DNA of 56,340 bases from Plantago elongata (GCA_036897095.1 JAYMSP010000356.1:1-56340), one strand, 5' to 3'; shown: positions 11,496 through 25,340, numbered from the stretch's first letter. A program made the numbers and translations. Notes: a model not told the origin generated them from the sequence alone.

Positions 11496-13340
11496 GTTAT
11501 ATAAACCGGATACACGGTTTTTTGGAGAAATAAACCGGACCGGTTGCCTATATATGGGCTAAAATATGCTGAAAATTAAGAAAATAAAAAATACACAGTA
11601 AAACGTGTTTGTATGTGTTCTACACGTTTCTCTCCTCTGATCTACTATTTTCTCGTCGGATTTTCACCGTTTCCGCCTTGTTTCCACTAGATTTCAACTA
11701 AATAGCTTCCATGGACGTGAATCAGGTAAAAACCTCTTTGTTTTTACGATATATTTCGAGTTCTGTGTGTATTTCGTGTTTTTTGATTCAATTTTCATGA
11801 TTTAATGTTCAAAATTTTTATAGATCCAGTTGTTATAATGTTCAAATTCACAAATCTAAAACCATGAAGAAGCTAGCTTGCCAGATTTAAAAATCATTCA
11901 CGAAAATTTGTTCAGATCTGAAAATATATATATCAGATTTGAACAGCAAATCCGTACGTACCTTACAATTTTAACAATAATTCTTATGGTTTTTAGCTTG
12001 TGTTGTATTTTTCTGATTTGTTATAGTTTTAAGGTGCATTGTTATATTCTTACGAGTCAATGTTATAGTTTTAAGCCTCAATATTACTGTCTTTAGCTCG
12101 TTAATGTTCAAATTCACAAATTCAGAATGATGAAGAGGCTTGCTCGCCTGATCTGGAAATTATTCATGACAATATGTTCACGTATGGAAATCAAATATGT
12201 ACGTACATTATTGTTTTAACAATTATTTATATAGTTTTTAGTTTGTGCTGGATTATCCCGCTTTGGTATAGTTTTAAGATGCATTGATATATTTTAAGAG
12301 TCATTGTTTTAATTTAAGCATCAATATTATTGTGTTTAGCTTGTGTTCTATGTTTCTGCCCATTATAATTTTAAGAGGCATTGACGTAGCATTAAGAGAA
12401 TATATTATGATTTTATGCATCTATATTATTGTTTTTAGATGTGTTGCATGTTTTTGTCTTACTATAGTTTTAAGAGTCATCGATATAGTTTTAAGAGACA
12501 ATGTTATTGTTTTAAGCATCAATTTCATTGTTTTTAGTTAGTGTTGTGTTTTTCTGTTTGTTTACTGTTTATAGCTCGTTTACGATTATTATGGTTTGTT
12601 ACAATTTTAATGATTATTGTTATAGTTTTAAAAAACATCGTTATTATTTTAGGAATTAATATTATTATTTTTTATCGTGTTGCATGTTCCTAATTTATTA
12701 TAGTTATAAGAGGTATTGTTATAAGAATCACTGTTATAATTTTAAGAATAAATATTATTTTTTAGCTTGTTTTTCATATTTATACTTTTAAGGACGATTG
12801 TGATAATTTTAATAAGAATGGTTATGATTTGAACTTTTAAGCAAGTGCTTATGATAGCATATTTGAACAACTTAGTTGCATTTTCATCAAAAAACATCGA
12901 ACGAATGTTTATTGATTTTTTTTGTGAGAAAGATGTTTTAAAATATTTGGATGACTCCAAGTAGCTTATTTTAAATTTGTTTATTATTATTTTAAGTGGC
13001 TTTCATGAACCTTCTAGACTTATTTAACGATGGGTTAATGATATTTTAATTGTCACTCATAGGTTAAAACTATAGCAAACCATCATAAAAATATAAAAAT
13101 ATCATTTTAACCATGACATTATCTATTAAAAAATAACAAAAAATTAAAATTATAATTGAAACCATGCAAATCGATTCATTAGAACAATTATATCACATCT
13201 TTAAATATAATAAAATATTAAAAACTGAAACTGAAACTTTTAGTGTTGACAACTTAAAACCATAACATATTCTATTAAAATTATAATGAAAAATATGTGT
13301 AGACGGTCTTTTAAAAAATTATACCGGTCAAACCGTTAAA
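11496..13340. repeat. Degenerate ~100-bp tandem repeat array with aaccgg-bearing flanks
   Basis: From about 11985 to 12860 a unit of roughly 100 bp recurs about seven times, each beginning ttttagcttgtgttg or a variant, followed by two or three short words of the type tatagttttaagagtcat and ending near catcaatattatt. On a larger scale the segment 11838-12103 is repeated at 12103-12345. The array is bordered by aaccgg/ccggtt motifs (about 11496-11547 and 13322-13340). At 11711 a short ATG segment is followed by a gt donor-like site, but no usable gene follows. It may be the remnant of a transposon body; class unknown. Confidence 0.55.
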
Positions 13341-14074
13341 AATATAAAAAACCACAAGATGCCTTGGTTTTCCTAACTTTTAGGGAAATCATACATTTCT
13401 CAGAACTTTAGCTTTTTAGTTTCTAATAATGTATAGCCTAGTAGGCATTTTGATAAAAAGAAAATAAAATAAAAAAGAAATAGATCAGCTTGGGTTTCAA
13501 AGTTATTTAGTTATTACAGTATTATTCTTTCTTTTTTGGCTTTTTAGAATGGTTTTGAAGTTTTTTTAACTCTCTCTGTTTCCTCGAAAAGCTAATTTAG
13601 TTTATTATTATAATCTTCATTTGTAATCATATTAGCTTAAGTGATGCTTATTACACAAGTAAATCATGTCCACTTGAATCATAATGTCTTACCTATAAAG
13701 AAGAAATTGACTCACCATCACATTGAAGTTTCAGTTTACATGTAAAAACAAAGAAATTGCCAATACGTATGGCATTTGAACAAATACAATCGGATCGCTT
13801 TCAAATGTACATTTGCGATCCCTTACAAATATTTTGTGTCCTACTCGGGGCACGTTGATATTGGGACGTCTCAAAATTCTCATCTTCGGACTCCAAATTC
13901 TGGATCAACCAGTAACTGCACTACTTGGAGTTTGCAATAGACTAACAATATGCAAATCTTCATCACATATGTTTATCTCTATATTAACAGTGTAAAACAT
14001 TCAACTTTACTCCCTGTCTGTGATCCATGAAAAAGGCCTTATGGAACAAATTCCAATGGCTTGGCTCCTGATCA
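13341..14074. other. AT-rich intergenic, 3' flank of membrane-protein gene
   Basis: No repeat or coding signal is seen. The last few hundred bases before 14075 are less AT-rich and probably include the 3' UTR of the minus-strand gene. Confidence 0.4.
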
Positions 14075-15010
14075 CTAGACTTTAATGCGTCGTCGAAAGT
14101 GAATGATATCCTCCTCTTGATCATCGATCTGATAAGTATCTGTTTTGCAGCTTTGCAAGAACATGAACCCAACAATTGTGTCAACAACAAGCAGCATAGA
14201 GTACATGTATGCTATCACCATGCTCTCCAAGATCATAGATGAGCCAATATTTCGACTAAAACCTCTAACAATCCGGTATTGGAACAGTGCTTCGACTCCA
14301 GCCAACGCCATGTTCAGTGGAACTGCTAGAGATAATGCGGTAGCAGTTCTTCCACGGATTACAATGCAAGTCTTGAGAATCGAAATGAATCCGCCTTGCT
14401 CTTTATCTGTTCCTGACAATACCAATGCAAGGTTGCATATTATATATGCGTTTGCAAGAATTATGGAGTAAACAACAGCTCCTGCTGCTGAAAGGATTAG
14501 TAGGGTCCTTGGTGAAGATAGTCCCATGAAATCGAAAACGTTGAAATAGATGACTAAGAAGCAGAAGCATGTTGCATTTGCTGAGAGTATGACTAATGAG
14601 TTGCATGCTTGTGTGATGAACAGAGAATTGAAGATTGAAAGAAATGAGTGTTTTTTGCTCAACTGTCTATGAGACGACTTATCAAGAGATGTGATTATCG
14701 ACACCTTGGCTAGGAGGAGGAACGAGAGGGTAAAAGGCAACACAAAAATGAACGTTAGAGCTGTTTGGGAGAGCTTGAGGTTGAGAATGGCGAAGAGTTC
14801 GGATGAAGGAGGGAATCCGGCTGCCAGAAAGAGGGACCTGAGCCTACCGTGAACTAATGGAAAGAGGGGTGACGAGGCGATGATGGATTGGGAAAGGAGA
14901 GTCGAGACCGCGAACGGTAAGGCGAGGAAGATTGGAGTAGAGGTGAAGTAGTGATAGTTTTGTAAGAAGGAGAAGATTGATCTCCTGAGGACTTTGATTG
15001 TTCTTCCCAT
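14075..15010 (-). CDS. Multi-pass membrane protein of unknown function
   Basis: An intronless 311-residue reading frame beginning MGRTIKVLRRSIFSFLQNYH. About six hydrophobic stretches can be seen at residues 26-44, 84-106, 128-157, 167-199, 223-243 and 259-286, with a basic N-terminus and an acidic-then-basic C-terminal tail (DDQEEDIIHFRRRIKV). No enzyme motif or transport signature is recognised. It resembles plant-specific uncharacterised transmembrane proteins that are commonly single-exon and found in small tandem families; that resemblance is from memory. The length, the clean frame and the amphipathic pattern argue for a real gene. Location (plasma membrane or an endomembrane) cannot be told from the sequence. 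Confidence 0.85.
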   Translation of the reverse strand: MGRTIKVLRRSIFSFLQNYHYFTSTPIFLALPFAVSTLLSQSIIASSPLFPLVHGRLRSLFLAAGFPPSSELFAILNLKLSQTALTFIFVLPFTLSFLLLAKVSIITSLDKSSHRQLSKKHSFLSIFNSLFITQACNSLVILSANATCFCFLVIYFNVFDFMGLSSPRTLLILSAAGAVVYSIILANAYIICNLALVLSGTDKEQGGFISILKTCIVIRGRTATALSLAVPLNMALAGVEALFQYRIVRGFSRNIGSSMILESMVIAYMYSMLLVVDTIVGFMFLQSCKTDTYQIDDQEEDIIHFRRRIKV

Positions 15011-15087
15011 TGGTAACTGGTGTATGTTTGTATGTGTATTGTACTACATACATATAAGGTTGAACAAGAAATGGGATTTGGATGGAA

Positions 15088-15099
15088 ACTATAAATAGT
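15088..15099 (-). promoter_or_regulatory. Possible TATA element of the membrane-protein gene
   Basis: Minus strand reads actatttatagt, about 80 bp upstream of the ATG at 15010. Position fits a plant core promoter, but the match is weak in such AT-rich DNA. Confidence 0.35.
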
Positions 15100-15118
15100 T
15101 TGATGAATTTGTGTATAC

Positions 15119-15137
15119 ATATATATATATATATTAT
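15119..15137. repeat. (AT)n microsatellite
   Basis: About nine AT dinucleotides, upstream of the membrane-protein gene. Confidence 0.85.
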
Positions 15138-18029
15138 GATGATGGTTTGGTTTGTTTGCAAATTGCAATGGAATGGATTGGCCAACAACTAAAAGCTAAC
15201 AACACCTACACTACAGAGGTGTATGTATGTCTGTGGAGTTGTTGTTTTCAACTTTGGTTCCATCAAAATGGCTTTGGTTTAGTTGGTAAGAATCCTTAGT
15301 TTTCTATCTTTGACAACATTCATTCCTATTTGTTTAACTAGTTATTATGACACTACAACTTTTCCATGTCTAACAAATCTCAACACATTTTTCATGACAA
15401 CTACTTTATGGAAGTTTACCCATACAACTAAATCCAAATCCACCATGGATAATATTTATGCCTTATGTGTTTAACTCATTTATTGTGATTTAATTGGATT
15501 AATTAACCCGTGTTATCTATAACATAGGTACTGAATAGTAGTGATTATGGGTTTTCAACGTTAATTAATAATTAATATATTAGTAAAAGTATGTTTGTGT
15601 TAGTGTAGAGTTGCCTAACAAGTAATCTACTACTAATTCCAAGTATAGGGAGTATTTTAATACTGTCATTGTATAGATTAACATAACCTCCCTCGAATTC
15701 CACTACAGATTTAGCATATGCCCTGTTCTAATTGTTTTCTTCCTCATTCTCCTAATCCTACTTTAATACAACTAAAAACTCAAGAAGAAAAAAACAATTA
15801 TACCAAATGGAATTTACAATGTAAACTTATTGTGAATACAATTTTTTAAAATAGTATATGCAGCTTGCTACATTCCAAGTTTATTGTATTGTAATGAGTG
15901 ATTAAATGAGATGTTTATTGATTCCTATATGAGTGGTACAAATTGTGCAGAAAGAAAAATTAATTATATCATTTAAAATTATACAAAATAATTATATTTA
16001 AAAGATCGGACTCGATCAATTACTCGTTGGAGTCGCTGTAATTCGTGAACTTAGAGCTAAAAGTTACGTGTACCACGTAAATTTTGATAGGCTTTGATCC
16101 GAATTGGTCGTTCGAGGTTGAATGAAGCAGATTACCTGACAAACCAAAAGATGATCATTTCTTTTAGTTTATATAATCAGGATGCAACCAAAAAAAATTA
16201 GAAAAGGACATTTTAAATTTGCATTGAGTACCACTAAAGATAATGTAAACATCATAATAGGTGACATCTTAGGAACTAAGGTACGATACTTGTATCATAG
16301 TTGCTTCAACTTGAAAACTTCCTTCGGTTTTCCTTTTCTCCATCAAAAGTTTATTTCTAAAATAGTATCTTGCGAAATGGTTGATTGATGTTCTAGGAGG
16401 CTTATCATGGCATTCGTGATTTGGTTTTTGGATAGTAAACATTTGATTGTATTTTCTAGATGACACGATAAGGGACTGATTAGTGTAGAATTTGAATGTC
16501 GTTTTTAATTGAAATTGAATTTTTTTTACAACAAACAGGATGTAGATATTTATTTATTTTTGTAATTGTTAATTGAAATTATTTTTTTTTCTCTTAATTC
16601 AATAGTAATAAAAAGTTTAACCGTTTAAAAAAAATGTATCTTACGAAATAGTCTCTAAATAAATTATATAATAATTAAATAATAATACGAAAAAAACATT
16701 TCATCAAAATATATATATATTATAATGAGTGAGTCTTCTAAGATACGTATTATGAAGAAATTAAAAAAGACAAACAAACGTTACTATTATAGCTAAAAAT
16801 TAAAATTTTATAAATGACATCAGTGATATACTCAAGAACATTAATCAATCTCACCGATCTTCTAGTAATTAAAAAATTACATCAGGTTATCCCAATTAAC
16901 ACATCTCACTCATTCAGATCTCTTACCTTTCAACAATGGCTTATTGATGAAATTTTCATTTTCAAAGATTACCAATCAAACAAAACCATGTTTTATACCC
17001 TCACATTTTTAATTCACTTCTTATTAACCATCGCTTACAACAATCACCTTCTTCATCTTAGAGTAAATAAGAAAAGGTTACGATGAGTTAATAATAAATT
17101 GTATTGTTTACCAATTAGAACGTTTGAAGGAAAAAATAAATTTTTATAATAAAATGTAAATTTGTTAAGAAGACATTTTAAAATATAACAATATACTAGT
17201 TGATAATGAATAAATATTAATGTTTAAAATTTAATTTTTAGTATAGAATTGGACCACTAACTCTAATGTTTAAAGTTCAAGGGGTGAAGGGATATAGGAG
17301 ATAATGAATAAAGTATGAGTGAAATATTCTATTTAAAGTTAAAATTAAATGTTCAAAATTGAAATGGTAAAGATTGAATACAAACCGAAGGGCATACAAA
17401 TAAACATTTTATGTATATTTATAACATTGATGAGTAAGAAAAACACCCTAGTGTACATGATGTTCGATTCGAACGCTAACCCTAAAAATGATAATTTAGG
17501 AGAAAAGCAGTTTCAACCTTTCATTTTCAATTTGGTATTAGCCAATATAATTCCATCAAATCCCTCGCATTTAAGCCAGATTTATGCAAAGTCGACTCGT
17601 GATTAACATCTCATGTTACATATGAATAATGTTTAATAATGCACGGAGAGAATTCGCGCATGACTTGGATCACCTGAGTGTATGAATTACAAGGATAAAT
17701 CAGAGAAAGATAAAAACATACAGGGACAATACAGATATAATCTAAGCCCTATAAACATGCAAGGAAAAGAAAGACTCTTTGCAAAAGCAGTCAAGAGATA
17801 ATTTATATTCTTATATTTCTACTCAACATGTTTTATATTGTACTAGTACAATTCTGTATACAAGAAGAATTTGTAAGTCCACGAGGAGTAACATTACTTT
17901 TCCCTCTATTTACCAAAAAAATTGAGGCAAGGAAATCCATAATCGGGGCAAAGAATATGAACCGTAAAGCTAACCATATATAACAGGTGAGTTTGAAGTA
18001 AATACATGTTCCATGATTAATGGTTGTCC
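15138..18029. other. AT-rich intergenic region
   Basis: No gene is supported. The longest open frame (16814-17086, plus) has no recognisable domain. The region holds scattered homopolymer runs. The final part up to 18029 probably carries the 3' UTR of the RING/LON gene. Confidence 0.5.
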
Positions 18030-21000
18030 TTATTGCATTCTACATCCGTTCTCCTCCGCCTTCATAAATAGAAGACCACGTCTAATTCTCTGCAAGAAAT
18101 ATTCCCATTACATAAAATGTATACAAGTGTGCAATTTTACTTGACGTGTTGATGAAATATGATATATATATATTGAGAAAATATGTATAGCAGCACAGTA
18201 CTAATTTTTCTAACTAAAATGCAATGTGATGACAATGTAATTAGTATATCAGTGACAGAGAGCTCGTATAGGTTTTAGGGACGAGGGCAAGATACAACGA
18301 AATGCATGAACTTAAAGGGAGCAATCGTGCAAGAATATACACAGATGCATCTTGGGATGAGATCCCCTATTCTGAATTTAACTCGAAAGATGATTAAAAC
18401 TTCAATCAGGAGACAAATAGGCCTACAATATTTAGTACGCTGACCGTATGAAAATGAGGGAATGTTAACTGTTGGCTGAGACACCTACTAAGTTTTGATA
18501 TAGTAAATGGAATAAATAAAAACAATGAACACTTATAGCGGTCCATCTCAACTAAATGACTAAGATGCTTTAAGCAAATATCATACAAGTCGGGAGAAAC
18601 ACTACCTCTTTCGTATCTTTGATGCGAAGTAGATCTAATCTCTCTGATGGCCTTCGATTTGTTAACGTTGTAAGCTGTGCATTCAACAAATACATCACTA
18701 TTTATGGTGAACGGATACACAATTTCTTTTTGGATATACATGCAGCTTCAGATACTATATGCGCTATGCGCCACTTCGTGTGTCAAAGCTTAAAATAGTG
18801 AAAAACTGAAGAATGCACAAGAATTAATTGCGTATTTAGTTGGTTTCAAATACAAATGCCCTTAATACGACTGCCCAGCAATATGTGTGCTCTATATATC
18901 TCAGGGAATTACGAGCTCTTTTAGTTGTTATAAAAGTTAGATTATGATCACAATGTCCCAATCTCAACTTAACACTTCCCTTTTTTGTTTGTCTCAATCT
19001 CAACTTTTCATGCCTTGAATAGAAAATATATATCCTACTTTATTTACTCTCTCATATGCTTTAGTTACCCTCTCTCTCTCTACACTTTTATTCATAAAAC
19101 CTTTCATATTCGAAATTATTCTAATTGTATTTATATAATATACTCGTAAGCAAAAGTAGCCATAATGAATTTTAGTGTGGAAAATACTCTTGCAATATTT
19201 AAAGTTATTAATAAAAATAGTTAATCTTCATATACAATCTATTATAAAATATAAATAATTGGTGGTATAACTGCCCTATAGTTTTTGAAACTGTATCCTT
19301 ACCCTTGCAACTTTTTAACCATAAAAACTATTAAAATTAACTTAGAATTTTATAGAGAAACATACCCAAAAGCTAAAGCGCTCAGGATCTTGCATCGAGG
19401 GCATTAATCCTTCTGCTTTATGGAGCTCCGCAAGCCTTATTCTATCTGCAATACATTCTCACACACATAAGTAAAAGTTGTACCAAAAGATAAGGTTCAG
19501 CTATAGAAGTATCAACAATAGCTTCTTGTTTGGTATAGTTATAACCTCCCCGTGCTGCATCTTGTGCATCCTTTATCCATTCGCGGGAAAGTACTGCTGC
19601 TTTTTGTGTCATCTCTAGTAGCTGTTGGTGGTTAAAAAGTAAGTAAACAGGAGGAAAAGTAGTACTCCCACCGTCCCATGCCAAATGACAGATTGAGGTC
19701 AACTTTGACCACATATTACTCAAGTTATAATGACATGTATTGAATAAAATTGCATTCTGGAAAAAAAATTACCATGACAAATGACACATCAAGGTCAAGT
19801 TTGACCACATATTACTCAAGTTATAATGAAAAGTATTGAATAAAATTGTATTCTAAAAATATTCCATGAACCTTCTTAATATATTTTTTATGAAATATTT
19901 TTCCGATGTAATTAAGGAGTTATATTTGGTCTAAGTTGAATTTAAAAGTTACTAAAAACGTCAAATGTGACATTTGGCTAGACGGAGGTAGGATGTGCAC
20001 GGCTTATAAATCCCCATCCGAGAATATAAAGGAAGAGATTGTATATGAAGCTTTCGTTCCCCCCTTTTTCTTAAAGTTCCCTATGTACTACTTCCAGAAA
20101 GGTACTTGAAAACTCCAACAGGTACTGAAATACTATATGCATATAATTATCCAAAAGGAAACACTAGGAATCAAAATCATCAATTTCAAAGCAGCAAATG
20201 TCTGAAGTCAAATTTTTTACATCATTTCTCTCTGCTGTTCCAGCTGGTGGAGTATCATGTACCCATTCAACCTCTGCAATGCGGTAGCTTCATATGCAAG
20301 ATAAGGTAAAACAAGAGTTAATAAATAAAATACACAACTGGCATTAAAACAACACAAACAGTAATAACTAAATCAGGCGGTAACTGGAAATTACCCGTCT
20401 TGATCCCAATTCCGGACGATATGACATCTCCTGCGACTTTCAACCTGCATAGTAATTAGTTATAACTTACAACCACCTGTTAGCTATCAGAAGAAAATAG
20501 GTTTAAGATAGTTATATGGGAGAAAAAGGGCTTTTGTTCTAATTTTGTACCACTGACACTTAAAAATTACTCTTCTGCAGGTTATAATTTATGTGTCAGG
20601 ACAGCTGCAAAACTTGGAGCAAGTTAACACATTCAAGTTAGTTTACTCAATTATTAACTTGATTAGTAATTTCAAGTTCCTGAAAACAGTCCATCTGGTT
20701 CCATTCACATTGATTGCATATTAACTTGAAACTGATATCTCTATTGTCCCTGAAGTCAGTAACTGTTAAAGTAGTTCCAAAATCTAGTCTTCTTGCATCT
20801 AAACAATAAACACCAATATAGTCCACAAACGGATATAAGATTAAAATATAAAGTACAAACATGAAAAATCATAACTGAAGGCTGCAAAAGTTCACAGAGC
20901 ACAAATTAACCTTACATTACATGGGCTTCTCACACCCAGCATGAATGAAAATGAACAAATGGGTTGGGGGAGAGGGAGTTAAGGAACTGCTGATTAAATA

Positions 21001-24000
21001 AAAGCCTATGGAATTTATACCTCTAAAAAGAAACGTCCATCAGGAAGTGGTTCGCAACTGCATTAAGAACACAACGTAATCATCATCTATGTGCCTGGCG
21101 TGCCAATAAAGTGACCCATGATACATGCACAAGGATTAATAAATAACTTTATAAAACTGTACATACTCAGTTATCTCCACCTCACATGCACAATCAGCTA
21201 CCAAGCCTGTCGATGAGTCAATAACAACCTACACCATGAATGAAAATCACAATAGCAGAACCAGTGAGAATGCATAAATATAAAATGCATACATATAAAC
21301 ATACAGGCAGTAGCAGCCTATTACCATTCCCATGCGTCTATTTCCTTCCATAATCCTCCTCACCTGGATAAAAAGAGTTGAGATAATTACACAGCCACAC
21401 AAGAAAATTAAAAAATAAAAAAGACTAAAAGCCAATGCAAGTAGATGCCTAGACGGTATAAATTCGTAAACAAATCCATGCTCGATAATGATAAAAACTG
21501 GGGCATTGATATAAATGTATGATGGAGTGAACTTACAGGAGAGGATCCTACTTCACACTTCCTTTTACCAATGAACATAATCGACATTTCCTCCTTTCCT
21601 ACTTCAGATGCAAGTACAATTTCAACTTAATAATTTCGAACTTCCAAGACTAAATGTTTCTGTACAAAGACTCTTTTGAAGTCCCCGAGGTTCAAGAGAA
21701 GACACAGTGCTTAGTCTTAACAGTCCTGTGCTAGATAGTTTTTCGTGAAGTCAATTGTGGAATGACAATGCATGATGCATCTCTTGTAAAAGGTACATAG
21801 AACTGAAACTGGATGCATAGCCAACTTCCATTCCTTGCAGTCTCTTACATTGCAGATGCCTAATTGGCTTACCCATATGTTAACTCTGTTGCTAAGATTA
21901 AATATCTTCAGGTGGATGATCACTTTTGGTTTAGAGGAAGACAATAGTGGCCGACTGCTTGCGCATTGCAGCCTTAAAATGTATATTTTCTTTAATCTCT
22001 TCAATGTTATTTGACTGGAGTCTCATAACAGGTAAACATCATAAAGCGATGGCTAATGCAGATTATTTGTTTTAAATTCCATTAGCCGGATGCCGTGATA
22101 ACTTAGGCAGTAAATAATACCCACATGCACCTCCGGTCCGGTATACGTGGGACCTCTCCTCTTTCATATAATGCATAAATAGAAACGTTAACTAACTTGG
22201 CCTTACGCCCACTAAATTATCTTTGAATACATGCTCGAGTTCGACACATGAAACTAATCAAGCAACAGAATACCCGCTACATTCACAGGGTAATTGGTTG
22301 GAGGTGTTACTAATTTATTCTGGCCTGTTGGGAGATACTTTGTTTCATTTATTTCTTCTGACTAGATTACTTCAAGACCCTCAGACTCACAACAATGGCA
22401 ATTATTGATGCACTCAAGGAGGAAAAAACCAAAACTAATTAGAACAGAAACCAGATTATCAACTTACCATGAGCCTATACCGAGGTTCAAATATATTGAG
22501 CTGAAACTTCTGGCAAGGTAGTATAACATCCATAACAAACAGAGGTAACAAATCCACACCAGGATTAGTAAGATTTTCATTCTCCAATTTCCTTTCAGCA
22601 TATTCAGCAGGAAAGCTTTTCTGTATGATGTTGTTCAATGTGACACTGGAAAGACAAAATAAATAAATGACTAAAAAAGTTAGTTTCTTATTATAACACT
22701 AGTTGAACTTGCCCTTTTCATTTGCGGTGGAGGTTCTAAAAGCTAATTAGGCGTTTTAGGTGAAACACACAAGGCATAATAAAATCACAGCTGCCAAAAT
22801 AATATGTTTTCTAGAAAATTTGACTTTGTAAAATCCCCTAATATTGTGACACATACTTCTATCTGGATAAATATATGCATTCAATCATAGCAAAATTATC
22901 CTTTTAATTGATAAATGTGAAGTATTGACTCTAGAATCAGCAAAACCATGTCAGCAAGCACACATAAAGAAAACAAACCATTACAATTAGTAATGAGTAA
23001 CTAACCTGATGGAACATGTTCTTGGACTAATAAACAGAACTGTACGGCATAATGGGCATCGATTACCTGTAATCATTCATCAAGGATTTAGAATGAAAGA
23101 AGAGCAACTAAAAACAACTTGGTCATTTAAGTCCAAGACAGGAAACCATAAAGTTAAAGAAAATGCTAACAAAAAAATAGAACACAAAACAAGAAAATTG
23201 AAGTACCTCTATCCATAGTCTGAAACAAGCATGATCGACAGAATGAATGTCCACAGGGAGTTGTAACTGGTTCATACAATAGCTTCAGGCAAAGAGTACA
23301 ATCATAGTCATCCGTGCGCATTGACTGTACGTGGCTCCTCTGGCTACATGTACTTTCTGCGATTCTTCTAAGATTTAATAGAGGCTTGCTACACAAGACA
23401 TATTTGAACTGTGACTACATTATTATGAAAATGAGAAGCAACATTTGCTCAATTTGAACAAATAAATCCTTATAAGAAATCTGTTTTCAGTCAATACCTT
23501 TCAGGATCAATCTTAAGGCCCAGGCAAATCACATCCCAAGCCAAATCGTACTTCTCCAGCTGCTCATATTAAATACAAGCCAATGTAAATCATTATTCAT
23601 TGTATAAGAGGATATAACTATACAAGCGAACAGTATACATGACATGGAATCTCCATGATTCATGGGGCCATGCAATGAGATAATCCAAATTACACACACC
23701 ACTAAAGCTTATTACAGCAATCATGGTACTTGTACAGCCTCACACCCCACCCATCCCTAGGCAAAGAATAAAAACACGAAAAAGAAAGAACAAAACAGAA
23801 TTGACAATGTTCTCTAAGTGTAATGAAATCATCCAGCAACGGGATAATGCCTTTAAGACATCTTATTAAAACAAACAATAAAAAGCAAAACACAATAATC
23901 AAAGAAAGAACACATCAACATATAACAGCATCCTAACCATGAGGAGTGCATTAGCTTTAAGAATGTAGGAAGTTACTGAGCTGCTCATGAGACTCATAAC

Positions 24001-24759
24001 CTTTTCAGCATCCTTAAGTGCTAGCTGAAGAAAGAAATCACGAACACAGATTACAATCAACCGTTTAAATAAAGTAAATTAGAGAAACATAAAAAAATGT
24101 CCATACACCGGCATGAGTAGTCGGATCAAGCCCACTCAACGGTCTATATTCGGAGGCAGACGCAGGCCTGTGCTTGAGGAATTGACATATCCTGTATAAA
24201 ATCAATTTCCAAATCACCACATCAAATGCGTGAAATTGATGATTACCAAACTTATGGTCTAAATTGAAGTTCCGAAACTAACCGAAGATACGCAGCACAT
24301 CGGTTGCTAAGGATAATGGGGTCCCCTGGTTTAATGTCATTAGCTTTTGTATACAAGTCAGTTGCCTATGCATACATACAACAAGAAGAAAGGATATGAG
24401 GAAACGAAAAGACAAGTAGAAAAATGGAATGTTTGATCTAATTGGATAGTTTATGTCATAAACCCTAGGGTAAAGAATTGAAGAAGAATGGAACCTGATC
24501 CAATCGGCTGTCACGTAGAGCATTGTTGGCGACTTCCATGAGGTCATAGAGGTGATTGGACCTTTCCCTGGACATTGAAGAAGAAGATTCATCCCCTTCA
24601 TTTGGCTGTAACACGGAAAGAAAAGGAAAAAAGATGAATTCGATTGATAGGAAAGAATGAGTGAAAATAAAAAGGAGAGAAGAGGAGAGAAACCGGTGGG
24701 AAATGATGAACAACGTCAATTCCTTGGAGTGTGAATTCCAAGGTAGAAGAATTGGACAT
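18030..24759 (-). CDS. TPR-RING-LON domain protein (LONRF-like), probable E3 ubiquitin ligase
   Basis: Eighteen exons, minus: 24759-24694, 24605-24495, 24365-24283, 24191-24109, 24020-23938, 23559-23498, 23388-23207, 23066-23006, 22645-22468, 21363-21325, 21228-21167, 21057-21021, 20444-20395, 20287-20221, 19621-19546, 19445-19366, 18674-18606, 18089-18030; 1449 nt, 482 residues, frame intact throughout. Residues 30-160 form a TPR-like helical region (ATDLYTKANDIKPGDPIILS). A perfect C3HC4 RING spans C193, C196, C208, H210, C213, C216, C227, C230. Residues about 255-470 match the LON substrate-binding domain (LPLFVMDVILPCQKFQLNIF, EPRYRLM), ending with DPERFSFW and NRRPSERLDLLR. The protease part of Lon is absent. 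The RING implies ubiquitin transfer and the LON and TPR parts substrate binding; this follows from family knowledge. The exon 5 acceptor is the least certain junction. Confidence 0.92.
19665..19988. mobile_element. Stowaway-like MITE with internal tandem duplication, in an intron of the RING/LON gene
   Basis: Bounded by TA (19663-19664; 19989-19990) with ends ctcccaccgtcccatgccaaatg and the reverse of catttggctagacggagg. Inside, about 85 bp (from 19682) is repeated from about 19780; both copies share the word tttgaccacatattactcaa followed by gttataatga. The tandem copy is unusual for a MITE and lengthens it. It lies in the intron between exons 14 and 15. Confidence 0.75.
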
Positions 24760-25340
24760 CTGGTAGAGAAGGAAAAGAAATACTGAGCTGTGTTGTGTTG
24801 AGTAGAGTTGAGCTGTGTTGAGTTTTCAACGAAGAAGACGAAGAAGAAAAGTATGGTATGGAAGGAAGAAGGAGAAGGAGAATAGTAGAGTAGAGTAGAG
24901 TATCGTCGTCGTCCGTGGTGTTCGACCAAGTATTGGACGCTTGGACCTTATTTGTTTACGTGCTCAATTCTCCTAAACTCCACTTCCTCCCCCTTCTGCC
25001 TTTAATATACTCTCTCTTCCCCCTCCCCCACCCCAAACAATTAATTCGATCTATTAAGGTACCGATTAATTTTATATGAAAAGTTTAAATATAATTTACT
25101 TGAAAATCCTTTTTAACCAGATTTTCTAAAATGTTTGAAGTGAATGTGCGTTGGCTTCCTATGTTATTAATGAAATAGCTATTTTTATAATATAAAAAAT
25201 ATTAATAATAAGAATATAAATATTTTAATTAATAATATTGATAATTTTTTTTAATAATACAAGTCTGTCTCTAGATAAATTATCTCTGACTTTTACAATA
25301 TGTTTACATATCACAATGACAACCTAATGTAGTGTAAAAT
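24760..25340. other. 5' flank of the RING/LON gene
   Basis: Contains a purine/pyrimidine-skewed leader on the minus strand (repeats of tctac and cttct between 24840 and 24910), typical of a plant 5' UTR and promoter. No clear TATA box was found. Confidence 0.4.

Noticed and set aside
16814-17086. 90-residue open frame possibly resembling the tail of a LINE zf-RVT domain
   Set aside because: The likeness is weak, there is no adjacent reverse transcriptase, and AT-rich DNA yields such frames by chance.
18955-19190. Possible further Stowaway fragment (tcccaatctcaactt, tcctactttatttactctctc)
   Set aside because: Interior words fit the family, but neither terminal repeat nor TA duplication could be placed.
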